A DNA stretch of 64,000 nucleotides from an uncultured SAR116 cluster alpha proteobacterium (GCA_902615025.1 CACMNV010000002.1:106868-170867); one strand, 5' to 3'; counted from the stretch's first letter, positions 1 to 11,071 are shown. Notes: generated by a model from the letters alone, not told the origin. Numbers and translations: made by a program.

Positions 1-144
1 AATAATGAAATTTATGATCAAAGGATACATGTTGAATTATTAGATTTTTTAAGAGATGAGAAAAAATTTAATTCTTTTGAAGAGTTAAAAAATCAAATAT
101 TAAAGGACGTAAAAAAAGCAAAACTTTTTCATGAAAATAAATAA
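1..144 (+). CDS. ribF: Bifunctional riboflavin kinase/FAD synthetase, C-terminal fragment (truncated by window start)
   Basis: Frame 1 reads NNEIYDQRIHVELLDFLRDEKKFNSFEELKNQILKDVKKAKLFHENK*, matching the RibF C-terminus (VEFLxFLRxExKF..LExLkxQIxxDv). It lies upstream of ileS-lspA, a common order. Confidence 0.85.
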   Translation, partial: NNEIYDQRIHVELLDFLRDEKKFNSFEELKNQILKDVKKAKLFHENK

Positions 145-198
145 TGAAATTAATCTCAAAAATGTTATTTAGTTAATAAAAAACTAAAGGTTATTAAA

Positions 199-2973
199 AT
201 GTCTGAATATAAAGATACTGTATTTTTACCTAAAACCACTTTTTCTATGAGGGCAGGACTTCCAAAGAAAGAGCCAGAAATTTTAAAGTTTTGGCAAGAT
301 TTAGATATCTATTCGAAATTAAGAAGTGCAAGAAAAGGAAGAGAATTGTTCGTCCTGCATGACGGTCCACCATATGCAAATGGTAATCTTCATATTGGTC
401 ATGCATTAAACAAAATACTAAAAGACATAATTAATAGATCTCAGTCTATGCTAGGTAAAGATGCCAATTATGTTCCAGGATGGGATTGTCATGGTTTACC
501 TATTGAGTGGAAAATCGAAGAAAATTATAGAAAGAAAAAAAAGAATAAAGATGAAATTCCTATTATAGATTTTAGAAAAGAGTGTAGAGAATTTGCTGAT
601 AAATGGATGAATATTCAAAGTGATGAATTTGAACGACTAGGTGTTTGTGGTGATTGGAAGTATCCCTACTCAACAATGAAATTTGAATCTGAAGCAAAGA
701 TAATGTCAGAAATTGGTAAATTTTTAATGAATGGAGGCCTTTATAGAGGTGTTAAGCCAGTCATGTGGTCTACAGTAGAAAAAACTGCATTAGCTGAAGC
801 TGAAATTGAGTATCATGAACATAGAAGTACTACAATTTATGTTAGGTTTCCTGTAAATAAAACTGAAATTGAAGATTTTAAAAATTCAAACATCATAATT
901 TGGACAACTACACCTTGGACCATTCCAGGTAATAGAGCTGTTGCCTATAAAGCTGATCTTAAATATTTACTTATTGAAGTTTCATCAATTAAAGAAGGTT
1001 CTATTGCTAAAATATCTGATAAAATAATTGTTGCAGAAGAATTACTGGATAGTTTCATCGAAGACACTTTAATTGAAAATTTTAACATTAAATTAAAATT
1101 AGAAGGAAAAGAACTAGAAGGAATAATTTTAAAACACCCTTTATGTAACGAAGGTTATGATTTTGATGTACCTTTATTAGAAGCTGATTTTGTTACTACT
1201 GAACAAGGGACAGGTTTTGTCCATATCGCACCTGGTCACGGTGCAGATGATTTTGAGTTAGGTAGAAAACATTCTCTTCCAACACTAGAGACTGTAGAGG
1301 ATGATGGTTTTTTAAAAGAAACTTTGCCATTATTTGGTGGATTGCACGTTCTTCGTGATAATGAAAAAATGGCAGATATTTTAACTGAAAATGAATGTCT
1401 TATTGGAAGAGGAACTATTAATCACTCTTATCCACATAGTTGGCGGTCAAAAGCACCTTTAATTTTTCGAACCACACCACAGTGGTTTATATCAATGGAT
1501 GAAAATGATTTAAGAAAAAAATCATTAAAAAGTATTTCAGAAACAAATTTTTTTCCATCACAAGGCGCAAACCGTCTATCAAGTATGATTAAGAGTAGAC
1601 CTGATTGGTGTATTTCTAGGCAAAGAGCTTGGGGCGTTCCAATCGGAATCTTTTATAACAAAACGACACTTGAACCTTTAAGAGATCAAGAAGTTTTAGA
1701 TAGAGTTATAAAATCTTTTAAAGAACACGGAGCTGATGCATGGTATAAATTTGATGAATCTTTTTTTCTTGGTGAAAAGTATAATCCAGAAGATTATATA
1801 AAAGTTACAGATATTGCCGATGTCTGGTTTGATTCTGGTTCTACACACACATATGTCTTGGAAGACAGAAATGATCTCAAATGGCCTGCTTCTTTATATT
1901 TAGAAGGTACAGATCAACATAGAGGTTGGTTTCATTCTTCATTACTGGAATCTTGTGGCACCCGAGGTGTTGCTCCTTTTGAATCAGTTTTAACTCATGG
2001 ATTTGTGTTAGATGAAAATGGACGAAAAATGTCTAAGTCATTAGGGAACGTAACCTCACCGCAAGATGTTTTGAAAGAGTATGGTGCTGATATTCTAAGA
2101 TTATGGGTTATAGGTTCAGATTACTATGACGATTTAAGAATTGGTAAAGAAATTTTAGTAAGACATGCTGATCATTACAGAAGACTTAGAAACACTCTAA
2201 GATATCTGTTAGGTGCTTTAAGTGATTTTGATAAGAAAGAAACTATAGATTACTCAGATATGCCTGAGATTGAAAAATGGGTTTTAAATGAAGTTTATAA
2301 ATTAGCAAAAAAAATAATTCAATTTACTCAAAATTATCAACTTGGTGATATTTATAGAGAAGTTTATGATTTTTGTAATGATGACTTATCCTCATTTTAT
2401 TTTGATATAAGAAAGGACACCTTATATTGTTCTAGCTATGATAGTGTTGAGAGAAGATCATGCAGAACAGTTTTAGATATTTTATTTAATTGTATTTGTA
2501 CATGGTTGGCACCAATTCTTTGTTTCACAACTGAAGAAGCCTGGAAAACTCATAATATCGATGAGAATGAATCTGTTCATTTAAAAGAATACTTCAAACC
2601 TAATGATGTTTGGAATAATGATACTTTGTCAAAAAAATGGGAAACCATTAGAAATTTAAGATTAAAAGTAACAAATAAAATTGAAGAGAAAAGAAGAGAA
2701 GGTTTAATAGGTTCAAGTTTAGAAGCAGTAATTACTTTGGAGGTTCCAACTAATTATTTCAAAATACTAAGTAATTTAAATTTATCAGAAATATTTATAT
2801 GTTCTAAGGTAGAGTTTAATGTCTCTGATGATCTTGAAAATGACGAAATCAAAGTTAATTGTAAAAAAGTTTCTGGTTCAAAATGCGAAAGATGTTGGAA
2901 AATTTCAGATGATGTAAATATTGATACTTCATTATGTCCAAGATGTACAAATGTGATTGATACTTTAAGATAA
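199..2973 (+). CDS. ileS: Isoleucyl-tRNA synthetase
   Basis: 924 aa; HIGH motif (NGNLHIGHALNK), KMSKS (GRKMSKSLGN), C-terminal Zn cysteines CERCW...CPRC. Confidence 0.98.
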   Translation: MSEYKDTVFLPKTTFSMRAGLPKKEPEILKFWQDLDIYSKLRSARKGRELFVLHDGPPYANGNLHIGHALNKILKDIINRSQSMLGKDANYVPGWDCHGLPIEWKIEENYRKKKKNKDEIPIIDFRKECREFADKWMNIQSDEFERLGVCGDWKYPYSTMKFESEAKIMSEIGKFLMNGGLYRGVKPVMWSTVEKTALAEAEIEYHEHRSTTIYVRFPVNKTEIEDFKNSNIIIWTTTPWTIPGNRAVAYKADLKYLLIEVSSIKEGSIAKISDKIIVAEELLDSFIEDTLIENFNIKLKLEGKELEGIILKHPLCNEGYDFDVPLLEADFVTTEQGTGFVHIAPGHGADDFELGRKHSLPTLETVEDDGFLKETLPLFGGLHVLRDNEKMADILTENECLIGRGTINHSYPHSWRSKAPLIFRTTPQWFISMDENDLRKKSLKSISETNFFPSQGANRLSSMIKSRPDWCISRQRAWGVPIGIFYNKTTLEPLRDQEVLDRVIKSFKEHGADAWYKFDESFFLGEKYNPEDYIKVTDIADVWFDSGSTHTYVLEDRNDLKWPASLYLEGTDQHRGWFHSSLLESCGTRGVAPFESVLTHGFVLDENGRKMSKSLGNVTSPQDVLKEYGADILRLWVIGSDYYDDLRIGKEILVRHADHYRRLRNTLRYLLGALSDFDKKETIDYSDMPEIEKWVLNEVYKLAKKIIQFTQNYQLGDIYREVYDFCNDDLSSFYFDIRKDTLYCSSYDSVERRSCRTVLDILFNCICTWLAPILCFTTEEAWKTHNIDENESVHLKEYFKPNDVWNNDTLSKKWETIRNLRLKVTNKIEEKRREGLIGSSLEAVITLEVPTNYFKILSNLNLSEIFICSKVEFNVSDDLENDEIKVNCKKVSGSKCERCWKISDDVNIDTSLCPRCTNVIDTLR

Positions 2974-3459
2974 ATGAGCATTAAAAAATTTATCATAGGT
3001 GTTATTTTAGTTTTATCTTTAACTATATTTATAGACCAACTGACAAAATATATTGCCTTTATCGTTTTATTTGAAGACCAACAAGTTTTAATTATAAATC
3101 ATTATTTAAATTTTAGACCAGTTTGGAATGATGGTATTTCTTTTGGTATGTTACAGGGATATGGTAATCTTGGAAGAGTTATATTTATTATAATAGCTTT
3201 AATTATAAGTTTGTGGATTATAATATACTCAAAAAAGCTAAATATTATCGGTTTTGTTGGTTATAATATGATTGCAGGTGGAGCTATTGGAAATGTTATA
3301 GATAGAATTGTTCATGGTAAAGTCATAGATTTTATTGATGTTCATTACAAAGCATATCATTGGCCAGCATTTAACATGGCAGATAGTTTTATTTTCATAG
3401 GTGTGTTATTATTTTTGTATAACGAATTTATAGTTATAAGAGGTAAAAAAAATGTTTGA
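2974..3459 (+). CDS. lspA: Lipoprotein signal peptidase
   Basis: 161 aa; four-TM SPase II pattern with NVIDRIVHGKVIDFIDVH and FNMADSFI catalytic motifs. Start abuts ileS stop. Confidence 0.96.
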   Translation: MSIKKFIIGVILVLSLTIFIDQLTKYIAFIVLFEDQQVLIINHYLNFRPVWNDGISFGMLQGYGNLGRVIFIIIALIISLWIIIYSKKLNIIGFVGYNMIAGGAIGNVIDRIVHGKVIDFIDVHYKAYHWPAFNMADSFIFIGVLLFLYNEFIVIRGKKNV

Positions 3460-3964
3460 TTATATTTTTGATTTAAGAAAATTAAGTGCATTTGCATTAA
3501 TAATATTTTCTAGCTTTCTTAATTCAGGATGTTCAGATTTTAGGCAGGCTATTGGAAAGGAAAAGTTTATTCCTAATGAATATTCATTTTTAAGTACTCC
3601 CAAACTTATTATGCCACCAGAATTTGGTAATAAAGATAATATTATTGAAAAAAGAAATACTAGAAAAGAAACACCTGAATTTAGTTTAAAAAATAAAGTT
3701 AACAAATCAGGATTTGACAATTTATTTAATTTTAACTCAGTACCACAAGATATTAGAAAAATTGTTGATGATGAAACGTTGGGTATTAGTAGGAGTGAAA
3801 GAACTGGTTTGGATATTCTTTTAGGTAATGAACCAGCGGTAGGGGTTTATTTGGATTCTGAAAAAGAAGCCTTAAGAATTAAAAAAGCTAAAGATAAATC
3901 TCTACTTTCTAAGCCTTCACCCTCTATTAACATTACTGATGACAAGAAGTTAAAAATTAAATAA
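3452..3964 (+). CDS. Lipoprotein, DUF3035/BamF-like
   Basis: Signal peptide with lipobox (SGCS), then KEKFIPNEYSFLSTPKLIMPPEF typical of DUF3035; lspA-adjacent position. Confidence 0.75.
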   Translation: MFDYIFDLRKLSAFALIIFSSFLNSGCSDFRQAIGKEKFIPNEYSFLSTPKLIMPPEFGNKDNIIEKRNTRKETPEFSLKNKVNKSGFDNLFNFNSVPQDIRKIVDDETLGISRSERTGLDILLGNEPAVGVYLDSEKEALRIKKAKDKSLLSKPSPSINITDDKKLKIK

Positions 3965-3971
3965 AAAAACC

Positions 3972-5726
3972 ATGGAAATTAGAACGCTTCCTGATTTTTT
4001 AATTAACCAAATTGCAGCTGGAGAAGTAATAGAAAGACCTGCGTTTGTAATTAAAGAACTCATAGAAAACGCGATTGATGCTAAAGCTAATGAAATAAAC
4101 ATAATTGTTAAAGATGGTGGAAAAAAAGAAATAATTGTTTCTGATAATGGAATGGGCATGACTTCTGACCAATTAAAGCTTTGTATAAAAAGACATGCAA
4201 CTTCTAAGCTTCCTAGAAATAGTTTAAATGACATTAAATTTCTAGGTTTCAGAGGTGAAGCTTTACCTTCAATTGCATCGATAAGTGAATTAAAAATAGA
4301 AAGCTGTAGAAAAGAGCTAAATGACGGTTGGTGCATTAAATTGAAAAATAATCAAGTTATCCAATTCTGCCCTTCGTCTATAAAATTTGGTACAAAAATA
4401 ACAGTAAACAAAATTTTTGAAAACGTTCCTGCAAGGCTAAAATTTTTAAAATCTAATCAAGTAGAAAATAAAAATTCATTACAAATTATAAAAAAAATAG
4501 CCTTAGGTCATCCTGAGATAAAGTTTTTATATAAGTTTGAAGAAAATTTAACTCATGTTTATAAAAAAGAGAACTTTAATAATGAAGGTTTTAAAAATAG
4601 AACTTTAGAAGTATTGCAAGATGATTTTTTTTCAAATTCATTGCTAGTTGAAAATAAAATTCAATCTGATCTAGGTGATATAAAGTTGAGAGGATTTATT
4701 AGTATTCCAAGTTATAATAAAGTGAATCAAAGTTATCAATTTTTATTTGTGAATGGTAGACCAGTTCAAGATAGAGGCTTGTCTGCAGTTATTAGACTAT
4801 CATATAGAGACAATTTGCCTAGAGGAAGACATCCTTTATATTGTTTAATGCTAGATCTTTCTAATGATCAAATTGATGTAAATGTTCATCCTACAAAATT
4901 AGAAGTCAAGTTTCAAAATTATGAATTTTTAAAGAGTTTTGTTATAAACTCAATTACAAAAGCATTACAAATTAAAAATAATAATAAGATAAGTAAGACT
5001 TTTAACATTTCAGAAATAAGTAACAATATTCCATCACATAAAAGTGAGTTAGAAGAACAAACCTTTCTAGATACTTTAAACGCAAATCCTAAAATTAAGA
5101 CTTTATATGATCAAGAAAAGGATGATTTTTTAAAAAAAATTACAGAACACCCATTAGGATCTGCTTTATATCAATTTAAGAAAAATTTCATTATTTCTAT
5201 TACCTCTGATGACATTTTGTTAATTGATCAACATGCTGCGCATGAAAGAATATTATTTGAAAAAATGAAAAAAAATATTTCCACACAAAATGTGACTAAG
5301 CAAATTTTATTAATTCCTATAAATATAAATATGGATCAAACGAAAATTAAAACATTATTTGAATATAATACGTTATTAAAAAAAATTGGATTAGAAATTG
5401 AAAAATTTGGTGAAAAGTCCATTCTTATCCGAGAAGTACCATCTCTATTAATAAATTATGACGTTAAACAAATTATAATTGATTTATGTGACGATTTAAT
5501 GGAAATAGGAATGCCAAAAAGTCTTGATGAAAAAATTAATTTAATTCTAGGAAACATATGTTGTCATAAATCAATAAGGTCAGGAAGAATATTAAACCTT
5601 GATGAAATGAACGCTTTGCTAAGAGAAATGGAAGTTACTCCAAACTCTGGTCAGTGTAATCATGGAAGGCCTACTTCTATAGCTTTGTCTGTAAAACAAA
5701 TTGAAAAGTTATTTGAGAGAAACTAG
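3972..5726 (+). CDS. mutL: DNA mismatch repair protein MutL (endonuclease-type)
   Basis: N-terminal GHKL ATPase (IAAGEVIERPAFVIKELIENAIDA, DNGMGM, GFRGEAL); C-terminal DQHAAHERILFE and QCNHGRPTS motifs. Confidence 0.97.
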   Translation: MEIRTLPDFLINQIAAGEVIERPAFVIKELIENAIDAKANEINIIVKDGGKKEIIVSDNGMGMTSDQLKLCIKRHATSKLPRNSLNDIKFLGFRGEALPSIASISELKIESCRKELNDGWCIKLKNNQVIQFCPSSIKFGTKITVNKIFENVPARLKFLKSNQVENKNSLQIIKKIALGHPEIKFLYKFEENLTHVYKKENFNNEGFKNRTLEVLQDDFFSNSLLVENKIQSDLGDIKLRGFISIPSYNKVNQSYQFLFVNGRPVQDRGLSAVIRLSYRDNLPRGRHPLYCLMLDLSNDQIDVNVHPTKLEVKFQNYEFLKSFVINSITKALQIKNNNKISKTFNISEISNNIPSHKSELEEQTFLDTLNANPKIKTLYDQEKDDFLKKITEHPLGSALYQFKKNFIISITSDDILLIDQHAAHERILFEKMKKNISTQNVTKQILLIPININMDQTKIKTLFEYNTLLKKIGLEIEKFGEKSILIREVPSLLINYDVKQIIIDLCDDLMEIGMPKSLDEKINLILGNICCHKSIRSGRILNLDEMNALLREMEVTPNSGQCNHGRPTSIALSVKQIEKLFERN

Positions 5727-6287
5727 TAACTTTTTAAAACACTGTAAGTAAGATGAACCAATTTTTTTTGAAAATATTGTTTCTAAATTAAGCTTGTCTA
5801 TATTTAATATTTTATCTGTTTCAACTAATATAAGACCCTTATTATTTAAAATTTTGTTATCTGAAATAATTTTTAAAACAGTTGAATAAATATTTGAACT
5901 ATATGGGGGATCAAAATAAATGAAATCAAATTGAGGTAATACTAATTTTTCTATTTTGGTAATATCTTGCTTTAACACAAATAAGTTTTTACCAAGTTCA
6001 ATATTTAATTCTATTTTAGATAAATTTTTATTGATTAAATTTATTGCATTTTGATTTTTATCAATCATGTATACTTTTTTTGCCCCCCTGGAAAAAGCTT
6101 CAATTCCAATTCCACCTGATCCAGAGCATAAATCTAGAAAATATTTTCCATCAATATTACTTGAATACTTTTCCGAATTGATGATTGAGAATAAAGACTC
6201 TTTAAACCTATCAGTAGTAGGTCTTATTAAAAAGTTTTTAGGAATATTTAACTTATGCCCCTTAAATTTGCCTGAAATAATTCTCAT
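5709..6287 (-). CDS. rsmD: 16S rRNA (guanine966-N2)-methyltransferase
   Basis: MRIISGKFKGHKL, RPTTDRFKESLFSI, FDFIYFDPPY motif. Confidence 0.95.
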   Translation of the reverse strand: MRIISGKFKGHKLNIPKNFLIRPTTDRFKESLFSIINSEKYSSNIDGKYFLDLCSGSGGIGIEAFSRGAKKVYMIDKNQNAINLINKNLSKIELNIELGKNLFVLKQDITKIEKLVLPQFDFIYFDPPYSSNIYSTVLKIISDNKILNNKGLILVETDKILNIDKLNLETIFSKKIGSSYLQCFKKLLVSLK

Positions 6288-6294
6288 AAAATAT

Positions 6295-7023
6295 TTAAGA
6301 TTTTAGTAATTTATTAAAATTTTTATATTTAAGTTCAGTTAACTGCCCAGGTTTAAGATCTTTTAAATTGAATGGACCGTAAGATATTCTTATAAGTCTA
6401 TTTACTGTGCAACCAAAATGATCCATTATTTTCCTTATTTCTCGATTTTTTCCTTCGTATAGTCTCATAGTTAGCCATCTATTTTTCCCTTTTTCATCTT
6501 CTAGTTCTAATTCAATAGGTTTATATTTGATGCTATTCACTTTAATTCCATATTTAAGTTGATCTTTGATTTTGTTATTAATTGTTCCAAAAATTCTTAC
6601 TTTATAAGTTCTCTGAAATTTATTTTGAGGTAATTCAAGTTTTCGAGCAAAGTCACCATTATTTGTTAATAACAATAATCCTTCAGAATTGAAATCAAGT
6701 CTTCCAATAGATATTAGTCTTTTATTAACTTTTAATTTTATTTCATCAAAAATATTTGGTCTTCCTTGTGTATCTTTTGTTGTTACTAGAAAGCCTTTTT
6801 TTTTATAATATAACCAAAGTCTAACTTTTTCTTTTTCTTTTAATTTTTGGTTATTAACTTCAATGATATCTTTTGTTGTTACATTTGTATTACAATTTTT
6901 AATAACATTACCATTTAACTTAACATATCCATTGTTAATTAAACGCTCAGCTTCTCGTCTTGAGCATAAGCCTGAATTGGCAATTTTTTTTGCTATTCTT
7001 TCATTAATTAAATTATCGACCAT
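6295..7023 (-). CDS. rluB: Ribosomal large-subunit pseudouridine synthase B family
   Basis: S4 domain (RIAKKIANSGLCSRREAERLI) plus GRLDFNSEGLLLLTNNGDFA catalytic motif and EGKNREIRKI. Confidence 0.9.
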   Translation of the reverse strand: MVDNLINERIAKKIANSGLCSRREAERLINNGYVKLNGNVIKNCNTNVTTKDIIEVNNQKLKEKEKVRLWLYYKKKGFLVTTKDTQGRPNIFDEIKLKVNKRLISIGRLDFNSEGLLLLTNNGDFARKLELPQNKFQRTYKVRIFGTINNKIKDQLKYGIKVNSIKYKPIELELEDEKGKNRWLTMRLYEGKNREIRKIMDHFGCTVNRLIRISYGPFNLKDLKPGQLTELKYKNFNKLLKS

Positions 7024-7089
7024 TATTAAGTTTATTATTAACTAATTCACTTTTACAATATTAATTAATTTAAATTAGAGGGACTTTCA

Positions 7090-7527
7090 ATGTTAAAGTA
7101 TGATGATTTTATGAAGCTAGCTTTAAATGAAGCAAAAAAATGTTCACGAAAAAAAGAAATTCCAGTTGGAGCAATTATCGTAGACGAATTTCAAAATATT
7201 ATTTCAAAAGGATATAATAAAGTTGAAGAAAAAAATAATCCATTATACCACGCTGAGAAAATAGCAATTGATAAAGCACTTTTAAAAACTAATAAAAGAT
7301 ACTTAGATAATTGTGATATTTGGGTAACATTACAGCCCTGCGAAATGTGTATGGGAATGATAAAACAAGTAAGAATTAAAAGGTTGTATTATGGTGCAAG
7401 TATTCCTCATTGTGGTTTTAAAAATAAAATTAATAATAGAGTATGTAGTGAAATATATTCAGGGATACGAGAAGATGAATGTTCAAAATTAATAAAAGAT
7501 TTCTTTAAAAAAATTAGGTCAGATTGA
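7090..7527 (+). CDS. tadA: tRNA-adenosine deaminase
   Basis: HAEKIAI and LQPCEMCMG zinc deaminase motifs; 145 aa. Confidence 0.93.
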   Translation: MLKYDDFMKLALNEAKKCSRKKEIPVGAIIVDEFQNIISKGYNKVEEKNNPLYHAEKIAIDKALLKTNKRYLDNCDIWVTLQPCEMCMGMIKQVRIKRLYYGASIPHCGFKNKINNRVCSEIYSGIREDECSKLIKDFFKKIRSD

Positions 7528-8787
7528 TAGTTTACCTATATCTTTTCTGTAAAAACCTTCAGGCCAATTTATTTTATCTATAGTGGAATAGGCTTTTCTT
7601 CTACAACTTTCGATTGTATCTGAAATTGACGTTATGCATAGAACTCTACCACCAGTAGCGATTAATTCATTTTTACTGTTAAGAGCAGTCCCTGCATGAA
7701 AAATAATGATATCATCATCATTTTCGAATGAAGAAATATTTGGTATAATTTTATTTTTTTCAAATTCATTTGGGTACCCTCTATTAGCAAGCACAACTGT
7801 TATTGATTTTTTATTTTTAAGTCTAATTAAACAGTTTTTTAAATTTTTATCTAATGATCTCAGCATAATTTCTAATATGTCTGTATTAAGTAATGGTAGA
7901 ATGACTTGTGCTTCGGGGTCTCCAAAACGACAATTATATTCAATAAGTTTTGGTCCATCATCAGTGATCATAACTCCAATATATAAAATCCCTTCATAAT
8001 TTTTATTTTCTAAATGCATACCTTTAATTGTTGGCTCAACAATTTCTTTAATTATTTTTTGAAGTATTTTTTGATTTAGAGTTGGTGCTGGCGAAACTGC
8101 TCCCATTCCTCCAGTATTTGGCCCGCGGTCATTATCAAAAGCTCGCTTATGATCTTGTGCTGTTCCTAAAAGCTTAAAATCATGTCCATCCGATACAACA
8201 AAAATACTTGCTTCTCTTCCAGATATTCTTTCTTCAATAAGAATTTTCGAACTAGATTGCCCAAACTTTTTGTTATTCAACATTTCTTCGCATGCTAGTT
8301 GTGCTTGTTCTTTATTATCACAAACAACAACACCTTTACCTGCTGCCAACCCATCTGCTTTTACCACGCAGTAACCATTTAGTTTTTCTACTTCAGCTAA
8401 TGCCAGTTCAATATCAGTAAAATAATTAAATGTTGGTTGAGGTATGTTATATTTTTTGCAAAAATTTCTAGAAAATGTTTTTGAACCCTCAAGCATAGCT
8501 GCTTCAGCAGTAGGTCCAAATGCTTTGATGCCAATATTATTAAGTTTATTTTTAAGCCCTTTTACAAGTGGCACTTCTGGTCCAATAATAACTAGATTAG
8601 CTTCAATTAATTTTGCTAAATTACAAAGTCCTTCTATATCATCAACAGGAATATTTTTGCATTCACCAAGTTTTTGCATTCCTGGATTTCCAGGAGTAAT
8701 AAATAATTTACTTGTAAGAGGTGAATTTTTTATGGCTCTAGCAATTGCATGTTCTCTTCCACCACTTCCAACTAACAAAATAATCAT
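7519..8787 (-). CDS. purD: Phosphoribosylamine-glycine ligase
   Basis: VGSGGREHAIARAI start, ATP-grasp motifs, RFGDPEAQVILPLL. Confidence 0.98.
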   Translation of the reverse strand: MIILLVGSGGREHAIARAIKNSPLTSKLFITPGNPGMQKLGECKNIPVDDIEGLCNLAKLIEANLVIIGPEVPLVKGLKNKLNNIGIKAFGPTAEAAMLEGSKTFSRNFCKKYNIPQPTFNYFTDIELALAEVEKLNGYCVVKADGLAAGKGVVVCDNKEQAQLACEEMLNNKKFGQSSSKILIEERISGREASIFVVSDGHDFKLLGTAQDHKRAFDNDRGPNTGGMGAVSPAPTLNQKILQKIIKEIVEPTIKGMHLENKNYEGILYIGVMITDDGPKLIEYNCRFGDPEAQVILPLLNTDILEIMLRSLDKNLKNCLIRLKNKKSITVVLANRGYPNEFEKNKIIPNISSFENDDDIIIFHAGTALNSKNELIATGGRVLCITSISDTIESCRRKAYSTIDKINWPEGFYRKDIGKLSI

Positions 8788-8841
8788 ATTTTAATTTCCA
8801 AAATTGTTTTTATTTCTAAAAATATGACATAGAATTTATAA

Positions 8842-10179
8842 ATGCCAACAAATTTTAATTTAAATAATTCTATTTTTTCTGTGTCCGACATTTCTAATTC
8901 AATCAAGAAATTGGTAGAACAAAATTTTTCATCAATCAAAATAAAAGGGGAAATCTCTAAGCCATCCTTTCCTGCATCAGGTCATATTTATTTCAATTTA
9001 AAAGATGAAAATTCAATTATTTCCGCAGTTATTTGGAGATATAATTCCTCTAAAATAAATATAAACCTCGAAGATGGTTTAGAGATAATATGTACAGGGA
9101 AAATTACAACTTTTTCTGGTCAGTCTAAATATCAAATTATTGTTGAATCAATAGAAATTTCAGGAGAAGGAGCTTTATTAAAGCTTTTTGAGGAGAGAAA
9201 AAGAAAATTTCTTAAATTGGGTTACTTTGAAAACAATCAAAAAAAGACATTACCTTTTTTGCCTAGATCTTTAGCTATTATCACAAGTAAATCAGGCGCT
9301 GTAATTCAAGACATAATAAATAGAGTATTAGATAGATTTCCATTAAAGATTTATTTGTTTTCTGTAAGTGTACAGGGCATAAATTCATCTTATGAAATTT
9401 CAAATGCAATAAAAAAGATAAATAAACTTAAGTCTGACAAAATTCTTCACGATGTTGATATTATAATTATAGCTCGAGGAGGTGGAAGTGTTGAGGATCT
9501 TTGGGGTTTTAATGAAGAGAATGTTATAATATCGACATTTGAAAGTAAAATTCCTATAATCTCTGCTATTGGGCATGAAACTGATGTAACATTGATAGAC
9601 TATGTTGCTGATTTGAGAGCACCAACACCTTCTGCAGCAATTGAACTATGTCTTCCGGTTGCAAAAGAATTAAAAAGAAAAATATTTGAATTAAATTCAA
9701 GGAGATATGTTGCTTATCAAAATAATTTAGAAAATTTAAAAAATTTGTTATCTAAAATGAAATTAAGTAGGCCAAAAGATTTGTTAAATCATAAAATACA
9801 AAGTTATGATTTTACTCTAATGAACATGTCTAATTTAATGAATAAAAAAATTAAAGATATTGAGAATATACTTTATACTAACTCTAAATTGCTAAAGCCA
9901 CCCATTATTTTAATTAATAATTTAGAGAATAAATTCAATTTGTTAATATTAAAGTTTTTCAATTCATTTAATAACATAATTGATAGTAAAAAAATAAAAT
10001 TAATTACAACATTAAAATTAATGGAAGCAAATAGTTTTCAAAAAACTTTACAAAAGGGATTTGCTATAGTGCTTGATAATGAAAATAATATAATAAAAAA
10101 ATATGATGATGCAAAAGGATATCAAGAAGGTAAAGTACAGTTTATTGATGGAATAAGAAAAATAACATTTAAAAATTAA
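8842..10179 (+). CDS. xseA: Exodeoxyribonuclease VII large subunit
   Basis: SVSDISNSIKKLVEQNF, KGEISKP..SGHIYFNLKD, IIIARGGGSVEDLWGFNEE, GHETDVTLIDYVADLRAPTPSAAIEL. Confidence 0.97.
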   Translation: MPTNFNLNNSIFSVSDISNSIKKLVEQNFSSIKIKGEISKPSFPASGHIYFNLKDENSIISAVIWRYNSSKININLEDGLEIICTGKITTFSGQSKYQIIVESIEISGEGALLKLFEERKRKFLKLGYFENNQKKTLPFLPRSLAIITSKSGAVIQDIINRVLDRFPLKIYLFSVSVQGINSSYEISNAIKKINKLKSDKILHDVDIIIIARGGGSVEDLWGFNEENVIISTFESKIPIISAIGHETDVTLIDYVADLRAPTPSAAIELCLPVAKELKRKIFELNSRRYVAYQNNLENLKNLLSKMKLSRPKDLLNHKIQSYDFTLMNMSNLMNKKIKDIENILYTNSKLLKPPIILINNLENKFNLLILKFFNSFNNIIDSKKIKLITTLKLMEANSFQKTLQKGFAIVLDNENNIIKKYDDAKGYQEGKVQFIDGIRKITFKN

Positions 10180-10183
10180 ATAA

Positions 10184-11071
10184 TTATTTCCCCCATCTTC
10201 TGTGTGCCCAAAGCCATTGCTCAGGCTTTTCAATTATCCATTGCTCTGTTCTTTTAGAAATTAATTCAGTTAATTTGTAGACAGCATTATCATTTTTAAT
10301 ACTTTTTGGTAATTTGATTTCATCTTCGATAGTTAATTGAAAATTAAGTAAGTTTAACCTTTCAACTCTTACCATAAAAATGGGAACATTCCATTTAAGC
10401 GACATTATCGCAGCAGCTTGTGGAGTTGGTGTTTTTTTTCCAAAAAAAGGAACCATAATTCCTTCTCTTAAAATTTGATCATTTGTCAATCCAATTACTT
10501 CACCTTTCTTTAATTTATTTGCCATTCCAATAGCAGCTGCACGTCCTTTTTTAAAAAAATCAGCATTAATTTTACTATTCCTTGAAAATTGTAATTTATT
10601 TAGTATCCAATTATTGATTGGTCTATACACAAAACTTACTCGTCTTCCAGACATCTCTCCAACTCGTAATAAAAACTCCCAATTTGCTAAATGAGCTCCA
10701 ATTAAAATAGCTGGACCTTTTTCAATTTTCTTATGACCTGTAATTAAAACTTTTTTTGATGCAATAATCTTGTCTATATGAGGAAGTTCTCCAATTATTT
10801 GACCAAAATTGAACCAGAACCTCTTTGAAATTTTAATTTTTTCTACATCTTTTTTTTTAGGGAAAGCAATATTTAAATTTTTCATAACTCTTTTTTGATA
10901 TTTTGAAAATGGTGCGATTAAAAAGAGTATAGATCCGCACATTAGTGAAGAAATTTTATACGGAATAATTTTTAATATTATAAAAAAAGGCAATATTATT
11001 AGTGCAACTATAGGGTCATGAATATATCTATCAATTTTTTTTTTAAATCTATAAGAAAATGAATCAGTCAT
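10184..11071 (-). CDS. Lipid A acyltransferase family (LpxL/HtrB-like)
   Basis: GAHLANWE acyltransferase motif, VSFVYRP, C-terminal PEQWLWAHRRW. Confidence 0.9.
   Translation of the reverse strand: MTDSFSYRFKKKIDRYIHDPIVALIILPFFIILKIIPYKISSLMCGSILFLIAPFSKYQKRVMKNLNIAFPKKKDVEKIKISKRFWFNFGQIIGELPHIDKIIASKKVLITGHKKIEKGPAILIGAHLANWEFLLRVGEMSGRRVSFVYRPINNWILNKLQFSRNSKINADFFKKGRAAAIGMANKLKKGEVIGLTNDQILREGIMVPFFGKKTPTPQAAAIMSLKWNVPIFMVRVERLNLLNFQLTIEDEIKLPKSIKNDNAVYKLTELISKRTEQWIIEKPEQWLWAHRRWGK

Noticed and set aside
2754-2996. Antisense ORF inside ileS (and similar opposite-strand ORFs in the track, e.g. 3460-3720, 3950-4336, 7706-7999, 8444-8794, 26017-26559, 30651-30983, 46578-46865, 48917-49279)
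   Set aside because: They lie fully or largely within strongly supported genes on the other strand and show no recognisable domains; shadow ORFs of AT-rich coding sequence.
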